A DNA stretch of 64,000 nt from Mycobacterium sp. 1245111.1 (GCF_001673405.1 NZ_LZLV01000047.1:1-64000), one strand, 5' to 3'; numbered from the stretch's first letter, positions 26,282 through 35,733 are shown. Notes: generated by a model not told the origin, from the letters alone. Numbers and translations: made by a program.

Positions 26282-27652
26282 CGCCGCTTCCTCGGCCAGG
26301 GCGCTGAGGTAGTCCGGCCAGTCGAGGCTGTCGAGCGGATTGGCCGCGGTGATGTCGTCGGTGTCGGAGGCGAAGGTGCGCGCCGCGCCCGGACCGGTGC
26401 CCCGGGTTTCGAACCGCACGGTGACCACACCGTGCCCGGCTCCCTGAACCCAGCCGTGACCCCACTCGCGGTGGGTGACGTCGTCTCCGATACGCCACCC
26501 CGCGGTGTCCGGCGTCGACGGCACGACGGCGTCCCGCTTACCCTGCGTGCCGTCGTCACCGGCCTCGGTGTCCGACATAGCCAGCTCCAGGTCGGGGAAC
26601 AGCGAGTCCTGCCGCACATTGCTCAGGCCCGAAAAGCCCACGCCCAGAAGCCGAATCGGGCCGATCTGGCGGGGGTCGAGCAACAGCCGGTGGGCCGTCG
26701 CGGACAGCGCGGCGGCGTCGGTGGTCGCATACGGCAGCGTCGCCGAGCGGGTCAGCGTGCTCATGTCCGACTTTTTCAGCTTGACGGTGACGGTGCGTGC
26801 GCCGCGGCCGTCCCGGCACAGCCGTGCGTGGGCGTGCTCGGCGATCGGCGCGATCGCCTCGCGCAACTCCTCGAGGGTGGTCAGATCGACCGCGAAGGTG
26901 GATTCGGCGCTGATCTGTTTGGCCACCGCGCGTTCGGCCACCGGGCGGTCGTCGATCCCGCGGGCCAGCCGGTGTAGCGCGGGGCCGATCGTCGCGCCCA
27001 GGATGTTGGCCACCTCGGCGTCGCTCAGCGCGGCGAGCTGACCGATCGTGTCGATGCCCAGCCGGTGCAGCTTCTCCTCGGCGACCGGGCCGATCCCCCA
27101 CAGCTTGCGCACCGCGAGACCGTCCAGCAGCCGCTGCTCGTCGGCACGCCGAACCACCTCGATGCCATCGGGTTTGGCCAACCCGGACGCGATCTTGGCG
27201 ACCTGCTTACCCGAGCCGGCGCCAACCGAGGCGATCAGACCGGTCTCCTCGCGCACCCGTTGCCGCAAGTGCGCGCAGAAGTCTTCGACCTCGCCCGCCG
27301 TGGCGCCGGCCAATTCCGGTGGCTCACCGAATGCTTCGTCGAATGACAGCTGCTCGACGACGGGAATCATCGCACGCACGGTGTGGAACACCCGACGGCT
27401 CGCGACGCTGTACACCGCGCCGCGCGGCGGCAGCACTACTGCCGTCACACCGATCAACCTGCGCGCCTGATGCATCGGCATCGCCGAGCGCGCCCCGAAA
27501 ACGCGCGACTCGTAACTGGCGCCGGCCACCACACCACGTCCACCCAGCCCGCCGACCAGCACCGGTCGCCCCCGCAGGGTGGGCCGGGTGAGCTGCTCGA
27601 CCGACGCGAAGAACGCGTCCATGTCGAGGTGCAGCACCCAGCGCGAATCCAC
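26246..27652 (-). CDS. dinX: Y-family DNA polymerase IV, DinX
   Basis: 468 residues starting at GTG ([19 protein letters not shown]), the same length and start context as M. tuberculosis DinX. Catalytic acidic residues lie in [11 protein letters not shown] (palm) and [11 protein letters not shown]. The thumb helix-hairpin-helix region ([14 protein letters not shown]) and little-finger domain follow. RQDSLFPD near residue 360 resembles a beta-clamp-binding motif. A roughly 80-residue C-terminal extension ([19 protein letters not shown]) is typical of the DinX subgroup. Possible translesion polymerase; in mycobacteria no strong mutator role has been shown for the DinB proteins. Confidence 0.94.
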   Translation of the reverse strand: MDSRWVLHLDMDAFFASVEQLTRPTLRGRPVLVGGLGGRGVVAGASYESRVFGARSAMPMHQARRLIGVTAVVLPPRGAVYSVASRRVFHTVRAMIPVVEQLSFDEAFGEPPELAGATAGEVEDFCAHLRQRVREETGLIASVGAGSGKQVAKIASGLAKPDGIEVVRRADEQRLLDGLAVRKLWGIGPVAEEKLHRLGIDTIGQLAALSDAEVANILGATIGPALHRLARGIDDRPVAERAVAKQISAESTFAVDLTTLEELREAIAPIAEHAHARLCRDGRGARTVTVKLKKSDMSTLTRSATLPYATTDAAALSATAHRLLLDPRQIGPIRLLGVGFSGLSNVRQDSLFPDLELAMSDTEAGDDGTQGKRDAVVPSTPDTAGWRIGDDVTHREWGHGWVQGAGHGVVTVRFETRGTGPGAARTFASDTDDITAANPLDSLDWPDYLSALAEEAASEHSVDDVAQG

Positions 27653-27718
27653 AACCACCGATGCTATTGCGCCAACGGCAAAGCGCCCCCGCAAGAGGCT
27701 GCAGTCGTCCGTTGGGCG

Positions 27719-30700
27719 TCAGACTTTGGCGATCGACACCCGCACGCCGTCACCAATATCCGCAGCGCCTGACCCCGGCTCGCCGAAATCGAAGCCGGTG
27801 GCCAGGATTTCGCCGGCGATCAGGTCGCGATGAACGGCCGCCCACTCGGCCCGCTCGGACGGCACCGACATCACCACGCTGATCCGGTCGGACACGTCGA
27901 GCCCGGCCGTCTTGCGCAGCTCCTGCAGTTCGCGAATGCGGTCCTTGGCCCAACCCTCGGCCTCCAGTTCGGGAGTGAGCGTGGCGTCCAGGACCACCAA
28001 CCCGGCGCCGCCCGGCAGCGGCGCGGTGTACTCCGGATCGGCGGCCACCAACCGCGAGCTGTACTCCTCGGGCTGCAGCAGCGCCGGGCCGGCGGTCAGC
28101 GTCCCGTCGGCATTGACGACGCCCTCCCCTGCCTTGACCGCCTTGATCGCGGCCTGCACGTCCTTGCCCAGTCGGGGGCCCGCGACCTTGGCGTTCACCG
28201 TCAGCTCGAAACGGCCGTAGCCGGCGATGTCGTCGGTGAGTTCGACCGCTTTGACGTTGAGCTCGTCGGCGATCAGATCGGTGAACTGGGCCAGCCGGTC
28301 CGGGTTCTCCACCGCCACAGTCAGTTTCGGCAGCGGCAGCCGCACCCGCAGCTTCTTGGCTTTGCGCAGCGACGAGGCCACCGAGCACACCTCACGCACC
28401 TGGTCCATCGCGTCGACCAGCGCGGCGTCCGCCGGCACAACGCCGGCCTCCGGCCAGTCGGACAAATGCACCGAGCGTTCGCCGGTGATGCCGCGCCAGA
28501 TGATCTCGGTCGTCATCGGCAGCAGCGGCGCGGCCAGCCTCGCGGTGACCTCCAGCGCGGTGTGCAGGGTGTCGATCGCGTCGGGGTCCTCTTCCCAGAA
28601 CCGCGAACGCGACCGTCGCACATACCAGTTCGTCAGCGCCTCGGTGAACTGACGCAACTGCTCACACGCCCCCGAGATGTCGCAGCCATCCATCGACGCC
28701 GTCAGGTCGTCGCGCAACACCGCCAGTTTGGCCAGGATGTAACGGTCCAGGACATGCCTCGAATCGGCGCGCCAGGTACCGACCTTCGGCGCATAGAGCG
28801 CCAGGAAGCTGTAGGCGTTCCAGAACGGCAGCAGAACCTGACGCACGCCGTCGCGGATGCCCTGTTCGGTCACGATCAGGTTGCCGCCGCGCAGGATCGG
28901 TGACGCCATCAGGAACCAGCGCATGGCATCGGAGCCGTCGCGGTCGAAAACCTCGCTGACGTCGGGATAGTTGCGCAACGACTTGCTCATCTTCTGGCCG
29001 TCGCTGCCTAGCACGATCCCATGCGCCACACAGGTTTTGAACGCCGGACGGTCGAACAACGCGGTGGCCAACACGTGCAGGGTGTAGAACCAGCCGCGGG
29101 TCTGCCCGATGTACTCGACGATGAAGTCGCCCGGGTAGTGGGTGTCGAACCAGTCGCGGTTCTCGAACGGATAGTGCACCTGGGCATACGGCATCGAGCC
29201 GGAGTCGAACCACACATCGAACACGTCCGGGATGCGCCGCATGGTCGCCTGCCCGGTCGGGTCGTCCGGGTTAGGCCGGGTCAGCTCGTCGATGTAGGGC
29301 CGGTGCAGATTCTCGGGCCGGGTGCCGAAGTCGCGCTCGAGTTCGTCGAGGCTGCCGTACACGTCGATCCGCGGAAACGCGGGATCGTCGGAGACCCACA
29401 CCGGAATCGGTGTGCCCCAGTAGCGGTTTCGCGAGATCGACCAGTCGCGCGCCCCCTGCAGCCACTTGCCGAACTGACCGTCTTTAACGTGCTCGGGGTA
29501 CCAGGTGATCTGCTGGTTGAGTTCCACCATGCGGTCGCGAAACTCGGTGACGTTGATGAACCACGACGAAACCGCCCGGTAGATCAGCGGATTGCGGCAC
29601 CTCCAGCAGTGTGGGTAGGGGTGGTCGTAGGTTTCCTGGCGGATCAGCACGGGATCGTTGGCGGCGGCCGGGCCGGTGCGGTTTTTCAGGTCGCGGATGA
29701 TCTGCGGGTTGGCGTCGAACACGTGCTGACCGCGGTAATCGGGCACGGTGGCGTCGAATCGCCCTCGGGCGTCGACGGGTGTCACCGGCACGATGCCGAC
29801 CCTGTCGGCGGTCGCCTTGTCGTCCTCGCCGTAGGCCGGCGCCAGGTGGACGATCCCGGTCCCGTCGTCGGTGGTCACGAAGTCGGCCTCGAGGACCTGG
29901 AAAGAGTTGGGCGAGTCCATGAAATACGGGAACGGTGGTCGATACCGCATGCCGGCCAGGTCGCTTCCCCGGTACGTGCCAAGCACGTCGGGTTCTTCAC
30001 CGAACTCCCGTGTGTAGGCGGCCAGCCGCGGCTCGGCAAGAACGACTCGGTGCTCGCCGGCTTGCACCTGGACGTAGGTGACGTCGGGGTTGACGGCTAC
30101 GGCCTGGTTCGACGGCAAGGTCCACGGCGTGGTCGTCCACACCAGCAGATGTGCCCCGGCCAAATCCCCGTCCGTGATCGCGAATCCGACGGTGAGGGCC
30201 GGATCCTGCCGGTTCTGGTAGACGTCGTCATCCATCCGCAGCTCGTGGTTGGACAGCGGGGTCTCGTCTCGCCAGCAGTACGGCAGCACCCGGTACCCCT
30301 CGTAGGCCAGTCCCTTGTCCCACAGCTGTTTGAACGCCCAGATCACCGACTCCATGTAGGGCAGGTCGAGCGTCTTGTAGTCGTTGTCGAAGTCAACCCA
30401 GCGGGCCTGACGGGTGACATAGGCCCGCCATTCATCGGTGTACCGCAGCACCGACTCGCGGCAGGCGTCGTTGAATGCGGCGATACCCATCGCGTCGATC
30501 TGCGACTTGTCCGTGATGCCCAGCTGTCGTTCGACCTCGAGTTCGGCCGGCAGCCCGTGGGTGTCCCAGCCGAACCGGCGCTCGACCTTGAAGCCACGCA
30601 TCGTCCGGTAGCGCGGAACGATGTCTTTGACGTAGCCGGTCAGCAGATGCCCGTAGTGCGGGAGCCCGTTGGCGAATGGCGGCCCGTCGTAGAAGACATA

Positions 30701-30835
30701 TTCGGGGGCGTCGGCGCGACGGGCGATGCTGGCGCGGAACGTGTCGTCGCCCGCCCAGTAGTCGAGAACCTCGAGTTCCAGCGCCGGCAAGTCCGGTGAG
30801 CCGCCCGCCGGCTTCGGATAGGTGTTCTCGGTCAC
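27719..30835 (-). CDS. ileS: Isoleucyl-tRNA synthetase
   Basis: 1038 residues, the long actinobacterial/eukaryote-like class of IleRS. HIGH-type motif GLPHYGHLL near residue 57, an editing CP1 domain ([18 protein letters not shown]), and KMSKS in [13 protein letters not shown] near 603, then an anticodon-binding domain. Start GTG at 30835, embedded in the T-box leader: its Shine-Dalgarno (GGAG) lies inside a hairpin (30840-30878). The much longer upstream reading frame runs through the riboswitch and is not coding. Essential gene; 66 bp separate it from dinX downstream. Confidence 0.97.
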   Translation of the reverse strand: MTENTYPKPAGGSPDLPALELEVLDYWAGDDTFRASIARRADAPEYVFYDGPPFANGLPHYGHLLTGYVKDIVPRYRTMRGFKVERRFGWDTHGLPAELEVERQLGITDKSQIDAMGIAAFNDACRESVLRYTDEWRAYVTRQARWVDFDNDYKTLDLPYMESVIWAFKQLWDKGLAYEGYRVLPYCWRDETPLSNHELRMDDDVYQNRQDPALTVGFAITDGDLAGAHLLVWTTTPWTLPSNQAVAVNPDVTYVQVQAGEHRVVLAEPRLAAYTREFGEEPDVLGTYRGSDLAGMRYRPPFPYFMDSPNSFQVLEADFVTTDDGTGIVHLAPAYGEDDKATADRVGIVPVTPVDARGRFDATVPDYRGQHVFDANPQIIRDLKNRTGPAAANDPVLIRQETYDHPYPHCWRCRNPLIYRAVSSWFINVTEFRDRMVELNQQITWYPEHVKDGQFGKWLQGARDWSISRNRYWGTPIPVWVSDDPAFPRIDVYGSLDELERDFGTRPENLHRPYIDELTRPNPDDPTGQATMRRIPDVFDVWFDSGSMPYAQVHYPFENRDWFDTHYPGDFIVEYIGQTRGWFYTLHVLATALFDRPAFKTCVAHGIVLGSDGQKMSKSLRNYPDVSEVFDRDGSDAMRWFLMASPILRGGNLIVTEQGIRDGVRQVLLPFWNAYSFLALYAPKVGTWRADSRHVLDRYILAKLAVLRDDLTASMDGCDISGACEQLRQFTEALTNWYVRRSRSRFWEEDPDAIDTLHTALEVTARLAAPLLPMTTEIIWRGITGERSVHLSDWPEAGVVPADAALVDAMDQVREVCSVASSLRKAKKLRVRLPLPKLTVAVENPDRLAQFTDLIADELNVKAVELTDDIAGYGRFELTVNAKVAGPRLGKDVQAAIKAVKAGEGVVNADGTLTAGPALLQPEEYSSRLVAADPEYTAPLPGGAGLVVLDATLTPELEAEGWAKDRIRELQELRKTAGLDVSDRISVVMSVPSERAEWAAVHRDLIAGEILATGFDFGEPGSGAADIGDGVRVSIAKV

Positions 30836-30839
30836 TGCG

Positions 30840-30878
30840 CGTCGTCTCCATGTGCCGCTGTCTGGCACGGGGACGACG
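30840..30878 (-). promoter_or_regulatory. Shine-Dalgarno sequestrator hairpin of the ileS T-box
   Basis: On the minus strand CGTCGTC-C-CC-GTGCC pairs with GGCAC-at-GG-a-GACGACG around a 7-nt loop, about 14 base pairs. It buries the ATGGAG ribosome-binding site just before the GTG start. No terminator T-tract follows, so regulation is translational, as known for mycobacterial ileS T-boxes. Confidence 0.85.
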
Positions 30879-31050
30879 GTGCGCTGGTGCGCATGCGCCG
30901 CGGTACCACCCCGCTTGCCACGCCGGGGGCATGGCCGCTCATCGCTCGGCTGTGACGGGCCTACCCGTTCGGCTCTACTGGGTCCGCAGAACTGCAGGTG
31001 CGGGCTGTTCTTCCGAAGGCTCCCCGGTGATGGCCGGATCGACGCCAATG
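30879..31050 (-). ncRNA. T-box riboswitch (isoleucine), ileS leader
   Basis: On the minus strand the conserved T-box bulge GGGTGGTACCGCG (30899-30911) is intact. Upstream, a very short stem I carries CCGG-CC-ATC-ACCGG, with specifier ATC (Ile) at 31029-31031, followed by the actinobacterial GGGGAGCCTTCGGAAGAAC segment. The reduced stem I plus the downstream sequestrator identify the actinobacterial translational class. Uncharged tRNA-Ile pairing with the bulge is expected to free the Shine-Dalgarno. Confidence 0.93.
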
Positions 31051-31135
31051 CGGCAATTCTACGGATCAGCGCAAACTGGACGGTCTCGGCCCGCTGACTC
31101 ATCGCAATTAGCGTCAGCACGGCTACTCTGACCGG

Positions 31136-31639
31136 ATGACCGCAACCTCCGATGTCATGACGCTTCGCGGCCGCGGCGCCGATGACGATGCGTCGATCGC
31201 ACACGACTGGTGCCCCATGGAGCGCGCCCTCAAAGAGATCGGCACCAACTCCGCCCTGTTGCTCTTACGCGAGATCTTCTGGGGCGCAAGGCGGTTCGAC
31301 CAGCTGGCCCGCGGAGCCGACATCACCGAGCAGATGGCCGCGATCCGGCTGAAACAACTCGTCGAAGCGGGGATTTTAACCAAGCAGCCGTATCAGGAAC
31401 CCGGACAGCGAACCCGGTACGAGTACGTGCTCACCAGCCGCGGGCGCGAACTGTATCCGGTGATCGTCGGCCTGATCGAATTCGGGCTGTTACTGCAGGG
31501 CGACTCCAGTCGACTCGACCTGGTGCATGGCGGCGGGTGCGGGGCCAAGGTCGTCTCCGTCGTGCAGTGCGCGCAGGGGCACGTGGTACCGCTCGACCAG
31601 ACCGACGTGCGGATCGCCAGGAAAACCCCTAACCCTTGA
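31136..31639 (+). CDS. HxlR-family transcriptional regulator
   Basis: 167 residues with a winged-helix HxlR domain: [32 protein letters not shown] near the N-terminus, then [19 protein letters not shown] and the wing [15 protein letters not shown]. The Cys in DWCPMERAL matches the conserved redox-sensitive Cys of the family. A C-terminal extension holds three Cys/His-type positions ([16 protein letters not shown]) that could bind metal. Divergent from ileS; its end overlaps the convergent thioesterase by 11 bp. Target unknown, perhaps the thioesterase. Confidence 0.9.
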   Translation: MTATSDVMTLRGRGADDDASIAHDWCPMERALKEIGTNSALLLLREIFWGARRFDQLARGADITEQMAAIRLKQLVEAGILTKQPYQEPGQRTRYEYVLTSRGRELYPVIVGLIEFGLLLQGDSSRLDLVHGGGCGAKVVSVVQCAQGHVVPLDQTDVRIARKTPNP

Positions 31640-32441
31640 AATAGACGATCTGATACGTCGTGGCCAGCAGCGCGCCGTCGCGACCCCACAGTTGCGCGCT
31701 CTGGTCGAAAAATCCGCGGTCGAAGCGGTTGGCCTGCGCGGTGCCAAGGATGAAGTCACCACCCAGGGCTTCGAGGTGACCGCTGTCGGCGTGAAAATAC
31801 GTCGTCATCGAAATGGTGCCGGACGGGACGATGCCGCGGCGCAGAAAAATTCGCGGAAAGAAGATGTCGGACAACGCGGTCAGGGCGGGAAAGTCAAGCC
31901 GACGCCGGGCGCCGTCGCGCACCCACAGCGTCGATACCGACGACGGGCCGGCCTCGACGCCGGTCCCAGAGAACGAACCGGCGGCAAAACGCATGTCGTA
32001 CATCTGAAACCAGGTGGGGAGGTTCGTGACGTCGGTGCGCGGAATCTCATCGGGCGACGGCACCACCGGCATGGCCGCTTCGGTGTCCGACCAGGTGTCG
32101 CGGTGGTTCCCGAACACCGCCGTCGCTGTGGTCTTGACCTCCCCGGCCTGGCTGAGTTCGACGATCCAGTGCTGGTTGGTGCGGTTGGTCCGCGCAGCGC
32201 GACGCGAGATCTCGAAGTCACCGTCGGCGATCGGCGCGGCGAAATTGACGGTCAGGGCCACTGGCTCGCCGAGCCGGTGTGGATGCACGTCGATCGCCTG
32301 CAGGATGGCGGCCGCGGTGATACCGCCAAAGGGGCCAACCATGTTCGCCCACTCCGGTTGCGTCTCACCCCGCACCGCCTCGTCATTCACGACCTCGAAT
32401 TCGATGGCGCGGTCCAAGGGGTGCAATTCGGCCTTCGACAA
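31629..32441 (-). CDS. Acyl-CoA thioesterase-like (TesB/4HBT_3) hotdog protein
   Basis: 270 residues with two hotdog repeats: MVGPFGGITAAAILQAI near residue 34, with the helix starting the first repeat, and a second unit ending [24 protein letters not shown]. The C-terminal Asp/Gln positions are typical of TesB-like enzymes. The start is taken as TTG at 32441 because AGGAG lies 5-6 bases before it; 30 upstream in-frame codons have no such support. The acyl-CoA substrate is unknown. Confidence 0.85.
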   Translation of the reverse strand: MSKAELHPLDRAIEFEVVNDEAVRGETQPEWANMVGPFGGITAAAILQAIDVHPHRLGEPVALTVNFAAPIADGDFEISRRAARTNRTNQHWIVELSQAGEVKTTATAVFGNHRDTWSDTEAAMPVVPSPDEIPRTDVTNLPTWFQMYDMRFAAGSFSGTGVEAGPSSVSTLWVRDGARRRLDFPALTALSDIFFPRIFLRRGIVPSGTISMTTYFHADSGHLEALGGDFILGTAQANRFDRGFFDQSAQLWGRDGALLATTYQIVYFKG

Positions 32442-32652
32442 CAGATCTCCTGAGTTCGACTCTGCTACAGCAGGGTTCGCAAGCGGTAGCGCTGCTGCCC
32501 GGTAGCCTACCTCTGGCTCAACAAGTCTCAAGACAGGGTAGTGATCGTTAGACTTCGACCTACCGCGATGCCCGACCCGGTTTAAATCCGCTGCCAGCGG
32601 GCTATCAACATGCGCAGAATTGGTGCTTGCGGATACTCAAAGGAGTAACACG

Positions 32653-33000
32653 ATGACGAATACGCGGCGGCTGCTGCTCTTCGGTGGCGCGATCCTTCTC
32701 ATCGCGGGTGTGATCGGGTTGTTCGTTCCCGTGTCGGTGTCTGGTGGCATTGGCTGCGGCAATGCATTCCATTCGGATCTGTCAGCGGCTCGTGCACAAG
32801 ACGACCGCAATATCGGGAACTCGCCTGTCGTGCAACAGGTTCCTATCGCCAATCAACTCGCACCCAAGAGCCAGTTCGTCGCATCGTGCAATTCGGCTTT
32901 GGGTACCCGGCGGGCCTGGACTATCCCGCTGACCGTCATCGGCCTCGTCGGCGTAGGTGTCGCCCTCGCACAGCGACGAAGCGAAGGCCAAGCCGTTTAA
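32653..33000 (+). CDS. Small membrane protein with two helices and a Cys-containing loop
   Basis: 115 residues. An N-terminal helix (about 10-30), an extracytoplasmic loop with CGNAF and ASCNSALG that could form a disulfide, and a second helix (about 84-104) before a basic C-terminus. Ribosome-binding site AAAGGAG lies 8 bases before the ATG. Proteins of this pattern are common in mycobacteria and lack an assigned function. No operon partner: divergent from the thioesterase, convergent with the Rv1535-like gene. Confidence 0.8.
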   Translation: MTNTRRLLLFGGAILLIAGVIGLFVPVSVSGGIGCGNAFHSDLSAARAQDDRNIGNSPVVQQVPIANQLAPKSQFVASCNSALGTRRAWTIPLTVIGLVGVGVALAQRRSEGQAV

Positions 33001-33040
33001 GTCGCCGCGGCGCCGGCTACATCGCCGCCCAGCAGTGACG

Positions 33041-33085
33041 AAAAACTCCCGGCACCAAGCCAATCAAGCACTTGGGTGCCGGGAG
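33041..33085 (-). terminator. Intrinsic terminator between convergent small genes
   Basis: CTCCCGGCACC (33046-33056) pairs perfectly with GGTGCCGGGAG (33075-33085), extended by AAG/CTT. On the minus strand the stem is followed directly by TTTTT (33045-33041), a classic Rho-independent terminator 14 nt after the Rv1535-like stop. It may also stop the plus-strand transcript, though with no T-tract on that side. Confidence 0.88.
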
Positions 33086-33098
33086 CCTGCGACGCCTT

Positions 33099-33332
33099 TC
33101 AGGCACCGACCTCGATAACGCCGGCGCGCCACAGCGCGGCGTACAACTGACGCAGCGGAACACACAGCAGCCGAGCGGCACCGTCGACCAACGGGTCGCC
33201 GCCCATCAGACGGGGGCTGGGCCGCTTGGAGGTCTTCGGGGCGCGGGGTGTCATCGGTGCCGGGTCCGGCACCACCCTGAGCCGCGGCGCGGACGTCGCC
33301 GCTACTACCTCGTCGTACAGAACAGCGGTCAT
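33099..33332 (-). CDS. Conserved small protein, Rv1535-like, under an M-box leader
   Basis: 77 residues (MTAVLYDEVV at the start, ALWRAGVIEVGA at the end). No recognisable domain: a Pro/Arg/Lys-rich middle and a C-terminal helix (DGAARLLCVPLRQLYAALWRAG). GGAGG lies 7 bases before the ATG. Position and size match Rv1535 of M. tuberculosis, whose transcript also begins with a Mg2+-sensing M-box, so a link to magnesium homeostasis is likely. Molecular function unknown. Confidence 0.82.
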   Translation of the reverse strand: MTAVLYDEVVAATSAPRLRVVPDPAPMTPRAPKTSKRPSPRLMGGDPLVDGAARLLCVPLRQLYAALWRAGVIEVGA

Positions 33333-33431
33333 GATCGCCTCCTACGCAGAAAATCAAACGGGCACAATCGGATTCGGTGTCCGTCCGATACGGCGGTGAG
33401 CAGGCGAGAAGCAGTCAGGGCCGAAAATGGC

Positions 33432-33509
33432 TCAGCTGAAGGCAATGCGCCGCAGGCCGGATCGGGACGAAACGCCCGGATATCGATCCGGACTAGAACT
33501 GGAACTCAT
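33432..33509 (-). CDS. Small ORF (25 codons) between the M-box and the Rv1535-like gene
   Basis: ATG at 33509-33507, stop TGA at 33434-33432. A strong ribosome-binding site GAGGAGGTGAGG lies just upstream. The peptide starts Met followed by five Ser, contains PDRYPGVSSRSG and ends RRIAFS. It sits about 100 nt after the M-box and 100 nt before the Rv1535-like start, so it could be the gene whose translation the riboswitch controls, or a leader peptide coupled to the downstream gene. Coding is supported only by the ribosome-binding site. Confidence 0.5.
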   Translation of the reverse strand: MSSSSSPDRYPGVSSRSGLRRIAFS

Positions 33510-33611
33510 ACGTCCCTCACCTCCTCGCGGTCGCTCGGCGTGCGGATACACCGCACAATTCACACGCAAGCAGGAATACAGAACCCGAACATCATCGGGA
33601 AGTCCGCACCC

Positions 33612-33770
33612 CACTCGTCAGAGTTTCGGCACTACACGGCGTATCCGGAAGATTCCGGAAGCCACTTGGGCTCAACCCTTAAGCCGGGAGGAGCTGTCCT
33701 GACCCTGGGCGTCTCTCGACGTTCGGGGTCAGTGGCCTGTATCCGTGTAGACGCCTCACCTAACGAGGTG
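33612..33770 (-). ncRNA. M-box (ykoK leader) Mg2+ riboswitch
   Basis: The minus strand from 33770 begins CACCTCGTTAGGTGAGGCG, the invariant GUUAGGUGAGGC core of the M-box, and about 130 nt later shows GCCGTGTAGTGCCGAAACTC, matching the conserved 3' element (GCCnUnCAGUGCUAAAGCUC type), then TGACGAG closing on CTCG. Length about 159 nt is right. Known in mycobacteria before Rv1535 and PE20-type genes. No T-tract follows; a small hairpin (33540-33556) and the strong ribosome-binding site of the small ORF suggest translational or Rho-linked control. Confidence 0.92.
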
Positions 33771-33782
33771 CTTACCCCGTCG

Positions 33783-33811
33783 ATGATGCACGAACATCCC
33801 GCCGCGGTCAA
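33783..33811 (-). promoter_or_regulatory. Candidate sigma-A promoter of the M-box transcript
   Basis: On the minus strand TTGACC (33811-33806), a 17-bp spacer and CATCAT (33788-33783). The transcript would start near 33776, a few bases before the M-box. Placement fits well; the -10 is only a partial match. Confidence 0.45.
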
Positions 33812-33840
33812 ACCCCCACACCAAACGCGCTGACCAGCCG

Positions 33841-34509
33841 TTATGGTTTTGTGATCGGCTGGCTGGTCGCATTGTCCCGCGGCCGGAGGCCGTTGAGAGC
33901 AAACGAGACGACGATCTCCGAGACGTCCTCGGCGCTCACTCCGTCATCGGTGGAGAGCCGGCGATGCGCCAACTGGCCGATCAACGCCGCCAGGCTGAAG
34001 GCAAGCATCCGCGGCGGAGCGCTGATCACCGTCCCCAGCTGTTGCGCCACGATCATGTGCTTCTCGATGTCGTCGATGAAGCGTTCGTAGATGCTGCCCA
34101 GATGCTTCTCGAACTGGTCGCCGAGTGCGTAGGCGTCACGCAGCAAGAGTTTCGTCACGGCCTTGTCCGCCTCGAAGAATTCCAGCACCGCCTGCACAGT
34201 GATGCGCAGCGGCTCCCAATTCCGCTCGGGTCGGTTGCTGGCCGCGGCGATCGCGGCCGCGATGTGGGCGCGCAGGGCGTCGCCCTCGGCGGCCATCAGC
34301 GCATGGAAGATCTCGTCTTTCGAGTCGAAGTACCAGTAGACCGACCCGTACGCCAGGCCTGCCTCCTTGGCGATATGGGAGATCGTAGTGGCATGAAAAC
34401 CATTGCGCGCGAACACTTTCTTTGCCGCGCTCATGATCTCGTCACGCCGCCTCGTCTTGTCTTCCTTACTGACTGCCCGCCGTCTGCGGGCGCCCGCAAC
34501 CTCGGTCAC
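33841..34509 (-). CDS. TetR-family transcriptional regulator
   Basis: 222 residues with an N-terminal helix-turn-helix (KVFARNGFHATTISHIAKEAGLAYGSVYWYF, about residues 31-61) and a ligand-binding helical body. Start GTG overlapping the upstream gene's TGA by 4 bp, so it is coexpressed with the nitronate-monooxygenase-like gene. Matches Rv1534 by neighbourhood. Likely represses its own operon through the three operator-like repeats at 35653-35733. TetR pairs with NMO-like flavoproteins often respond to fatty acids or acyl-CoA, but the ligand is not known. Confidence 0.93.
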   Translation of the reverse strand: MTEVAGARRRRAVSKEDKTRRRDEIMSAAKKVFARNGFHATTISHIAKEAGLAYGSVYWYFDSKDEIFHALMAAEGDALRAHIAAAIAAASNRPERNWEPLRITVQAVLEFFEADKAVTKLLLRDAYALGDQFEKHLGSIYERFIDDIEKHMIVAQQLGTVISAPPRMLAFSLAALIGQLAHRRLSTDDGVSAEDVSEIVVSFALNGLRPRDNATSQPITKP

Positions 34510-35630
34510 TTGTCCACTACCCCCTCGAGATGTTCTATGGCGTCAATGAATTCGGCAACCATATCCAGTACGACGTTCTTGGCCGGCTGGACTTTGTTCA
34601 TCGAGCCCACGACCTGGCCGACAAAGTAGGTAGCCAGCTCGCGAGCCTTTGAATCAGGCTGGGCCGCAGCATTATTGATGCGCATCTGGGCATCCTCGAC
34701 CAGCGCCGTCTGCAGCGGCATCTGCAGCGGGTCGGGGTTCTCGCCACGCTCCCACTCGTCGGTCCACGCAGTGCGCAGCATTCGGGCCGGCTTGCCGGTC
34801 AACGACCGCGACCGCACGGTGTCCGACGAGGTGGCGGCGAGGAACTTGTCCCGGACCACGGGCGGGGTCTCCGCCTCCTCGGTGGTCAGCCACACCGACC
34901 CGCACCACACCCCTTCGGCGCCTAATGCGAGCGCAGCGGCGATCTGGCGTCCCCGAGCGATTCCGCCCGCCGCGAGCACCGGGATCGGCGCTACGGCGTC
35001 CACCACCTCGGGAACCAGCACCATCGTCGCCACTTCACCGGTGTGCCCGCCCGCCTCGGTTCCCTGCGCGACGATCAGATCGACGCCGGACTCGGCGTGC
35101 CGCAGGGCGTGCCGGGTACTGCCAGCCAGCGACGCGACGACGACGTCGCTGTCGTGCGCCCGCGCGACCAAGTCGGCCGGCGCAGGCCCCAGCGCGCTGG
35201 CGATCAGCCGGATCCGATGGCTGAAGGCGACGTCGAGCAACGGTTCGTAACCCTTGGGTGAAATGTTGAGCTGGCCGGGTAATCGGCGCTTTTGGTCGCC
35301 GGAAGGCGTTATGCCGTAACGGTTTAGCAGCTCGTCGACAAACGCGCGGTGTTCGTTGGGTAACAACTCGCGAACTTGGTCGCGGTCGATCCCGCCTTCG
35401 TCGTGTCCCACGTATTTGGGCGGCAGCAGCAGATCGACACCGTATGGCTTTCCGCCGGTCTGCTGCTCGATCCAGCTCAGTTCGCTTTCCAGCCGCGCCG
35501 GGCTGTGCGCGACAGCCCCCAGGATGCCGAAGCCACCGGCGTTGGAGACGGCCGCCACCACGTCTCGGCAGTGGCTGAAGGCACAGATCGGGAACTCCAC
35601 GCCGAGCATTTCTGCCACTCTCGTCCGCAT
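34506..35630 (-). CDS. Nitronate monooxygenase-like FMN enzyme (2-nitropropane dioxygenase family)
   Basis: A 374-residue TIM-barrel flavoprotein. Visible motifs are NAGGFGILGAVAH near residue 31, AQGTEAGGHTG near 198 (FMN phosphate/active-site loop) and VLAAGGIARGRQIAAALALGAEGVWCG. The ATG at 35630 is preferred over a TTG 12 codons earlier that would overlap operator repeat 1. Equivalent to Rv1533. It could oxidise nitronates or act as an enoyl-type reductase, as in the FabK-related branch; sequence does not settle it. First gene of a two-gene operon with the TetR regulator. Confidence 0.9.
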   Translation of the reverse strand: MRTRVAEMLGVEFPICAFSHCRDVVAAVSNAGGFGILGAVAHSPARLESELSWIEQQTGGKPYGVDLLLPPKYVGHDEGGIDRDQVRELLPNEHRAFVDELLNRYGITPSGDQKRRLPGQLNISPKGYEPLLDVAFSHRIRLIASALGPAPADLVARAHDSDVVVASLAGSTRHALRHAESGVDLIVAQGTEAGGHTGEVATMVLVPEVVDAVAPIPVLAAGGIARGRQIAAALALGAEGVWCGSVWLTTEEAETPPVVRDKFLAATSSDTVRSRSLTGKPARMLRTAWTDEWERGENPDPLQMPLQTALVEDAQMRINNAAAQPDSKARELATYFVGQVVGSMNKVQPAKNVVLDMVAEFIDAIEHLEGVVDK

Positions 35631-35652
35631 CGCAATGACGGTACGAATTACT

Positions 35653-35733
35653 GATTCGCATGTCAATATGTCGGGCGCATTATTGATTGATATGTCAATC
35701 GCACTATGTATTTAACTGACTGATGTGTCAATC
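35653..35733 (-). promoter_or_regulatory. Three operator-like repeats upstream of the NMO-TetR operon
   Basis: Copies of a partly palindromic 16-mer near GATTGATATGTCAATC lie at 35653-35668, 35685-35700 and 35718-35733, spaced 32 and 33 bp (about three helical turns). Each minus-strand copy carries TTGAC, and copy 3 with CATAGT 17 bp on makes a plausible -35/-10 pair, so binding would block transcription. The TetR protein of the operon is the obvious candidate ligand. Confidence 0.7.

Noticed and set aside
29021..30799. 592-codon open frame antisense to ileS
   Set aside because: Shadow of high-GC coding sequence; composition is Arg/Gly/Val-rich with no domain, and ileS on the other strand is certain.
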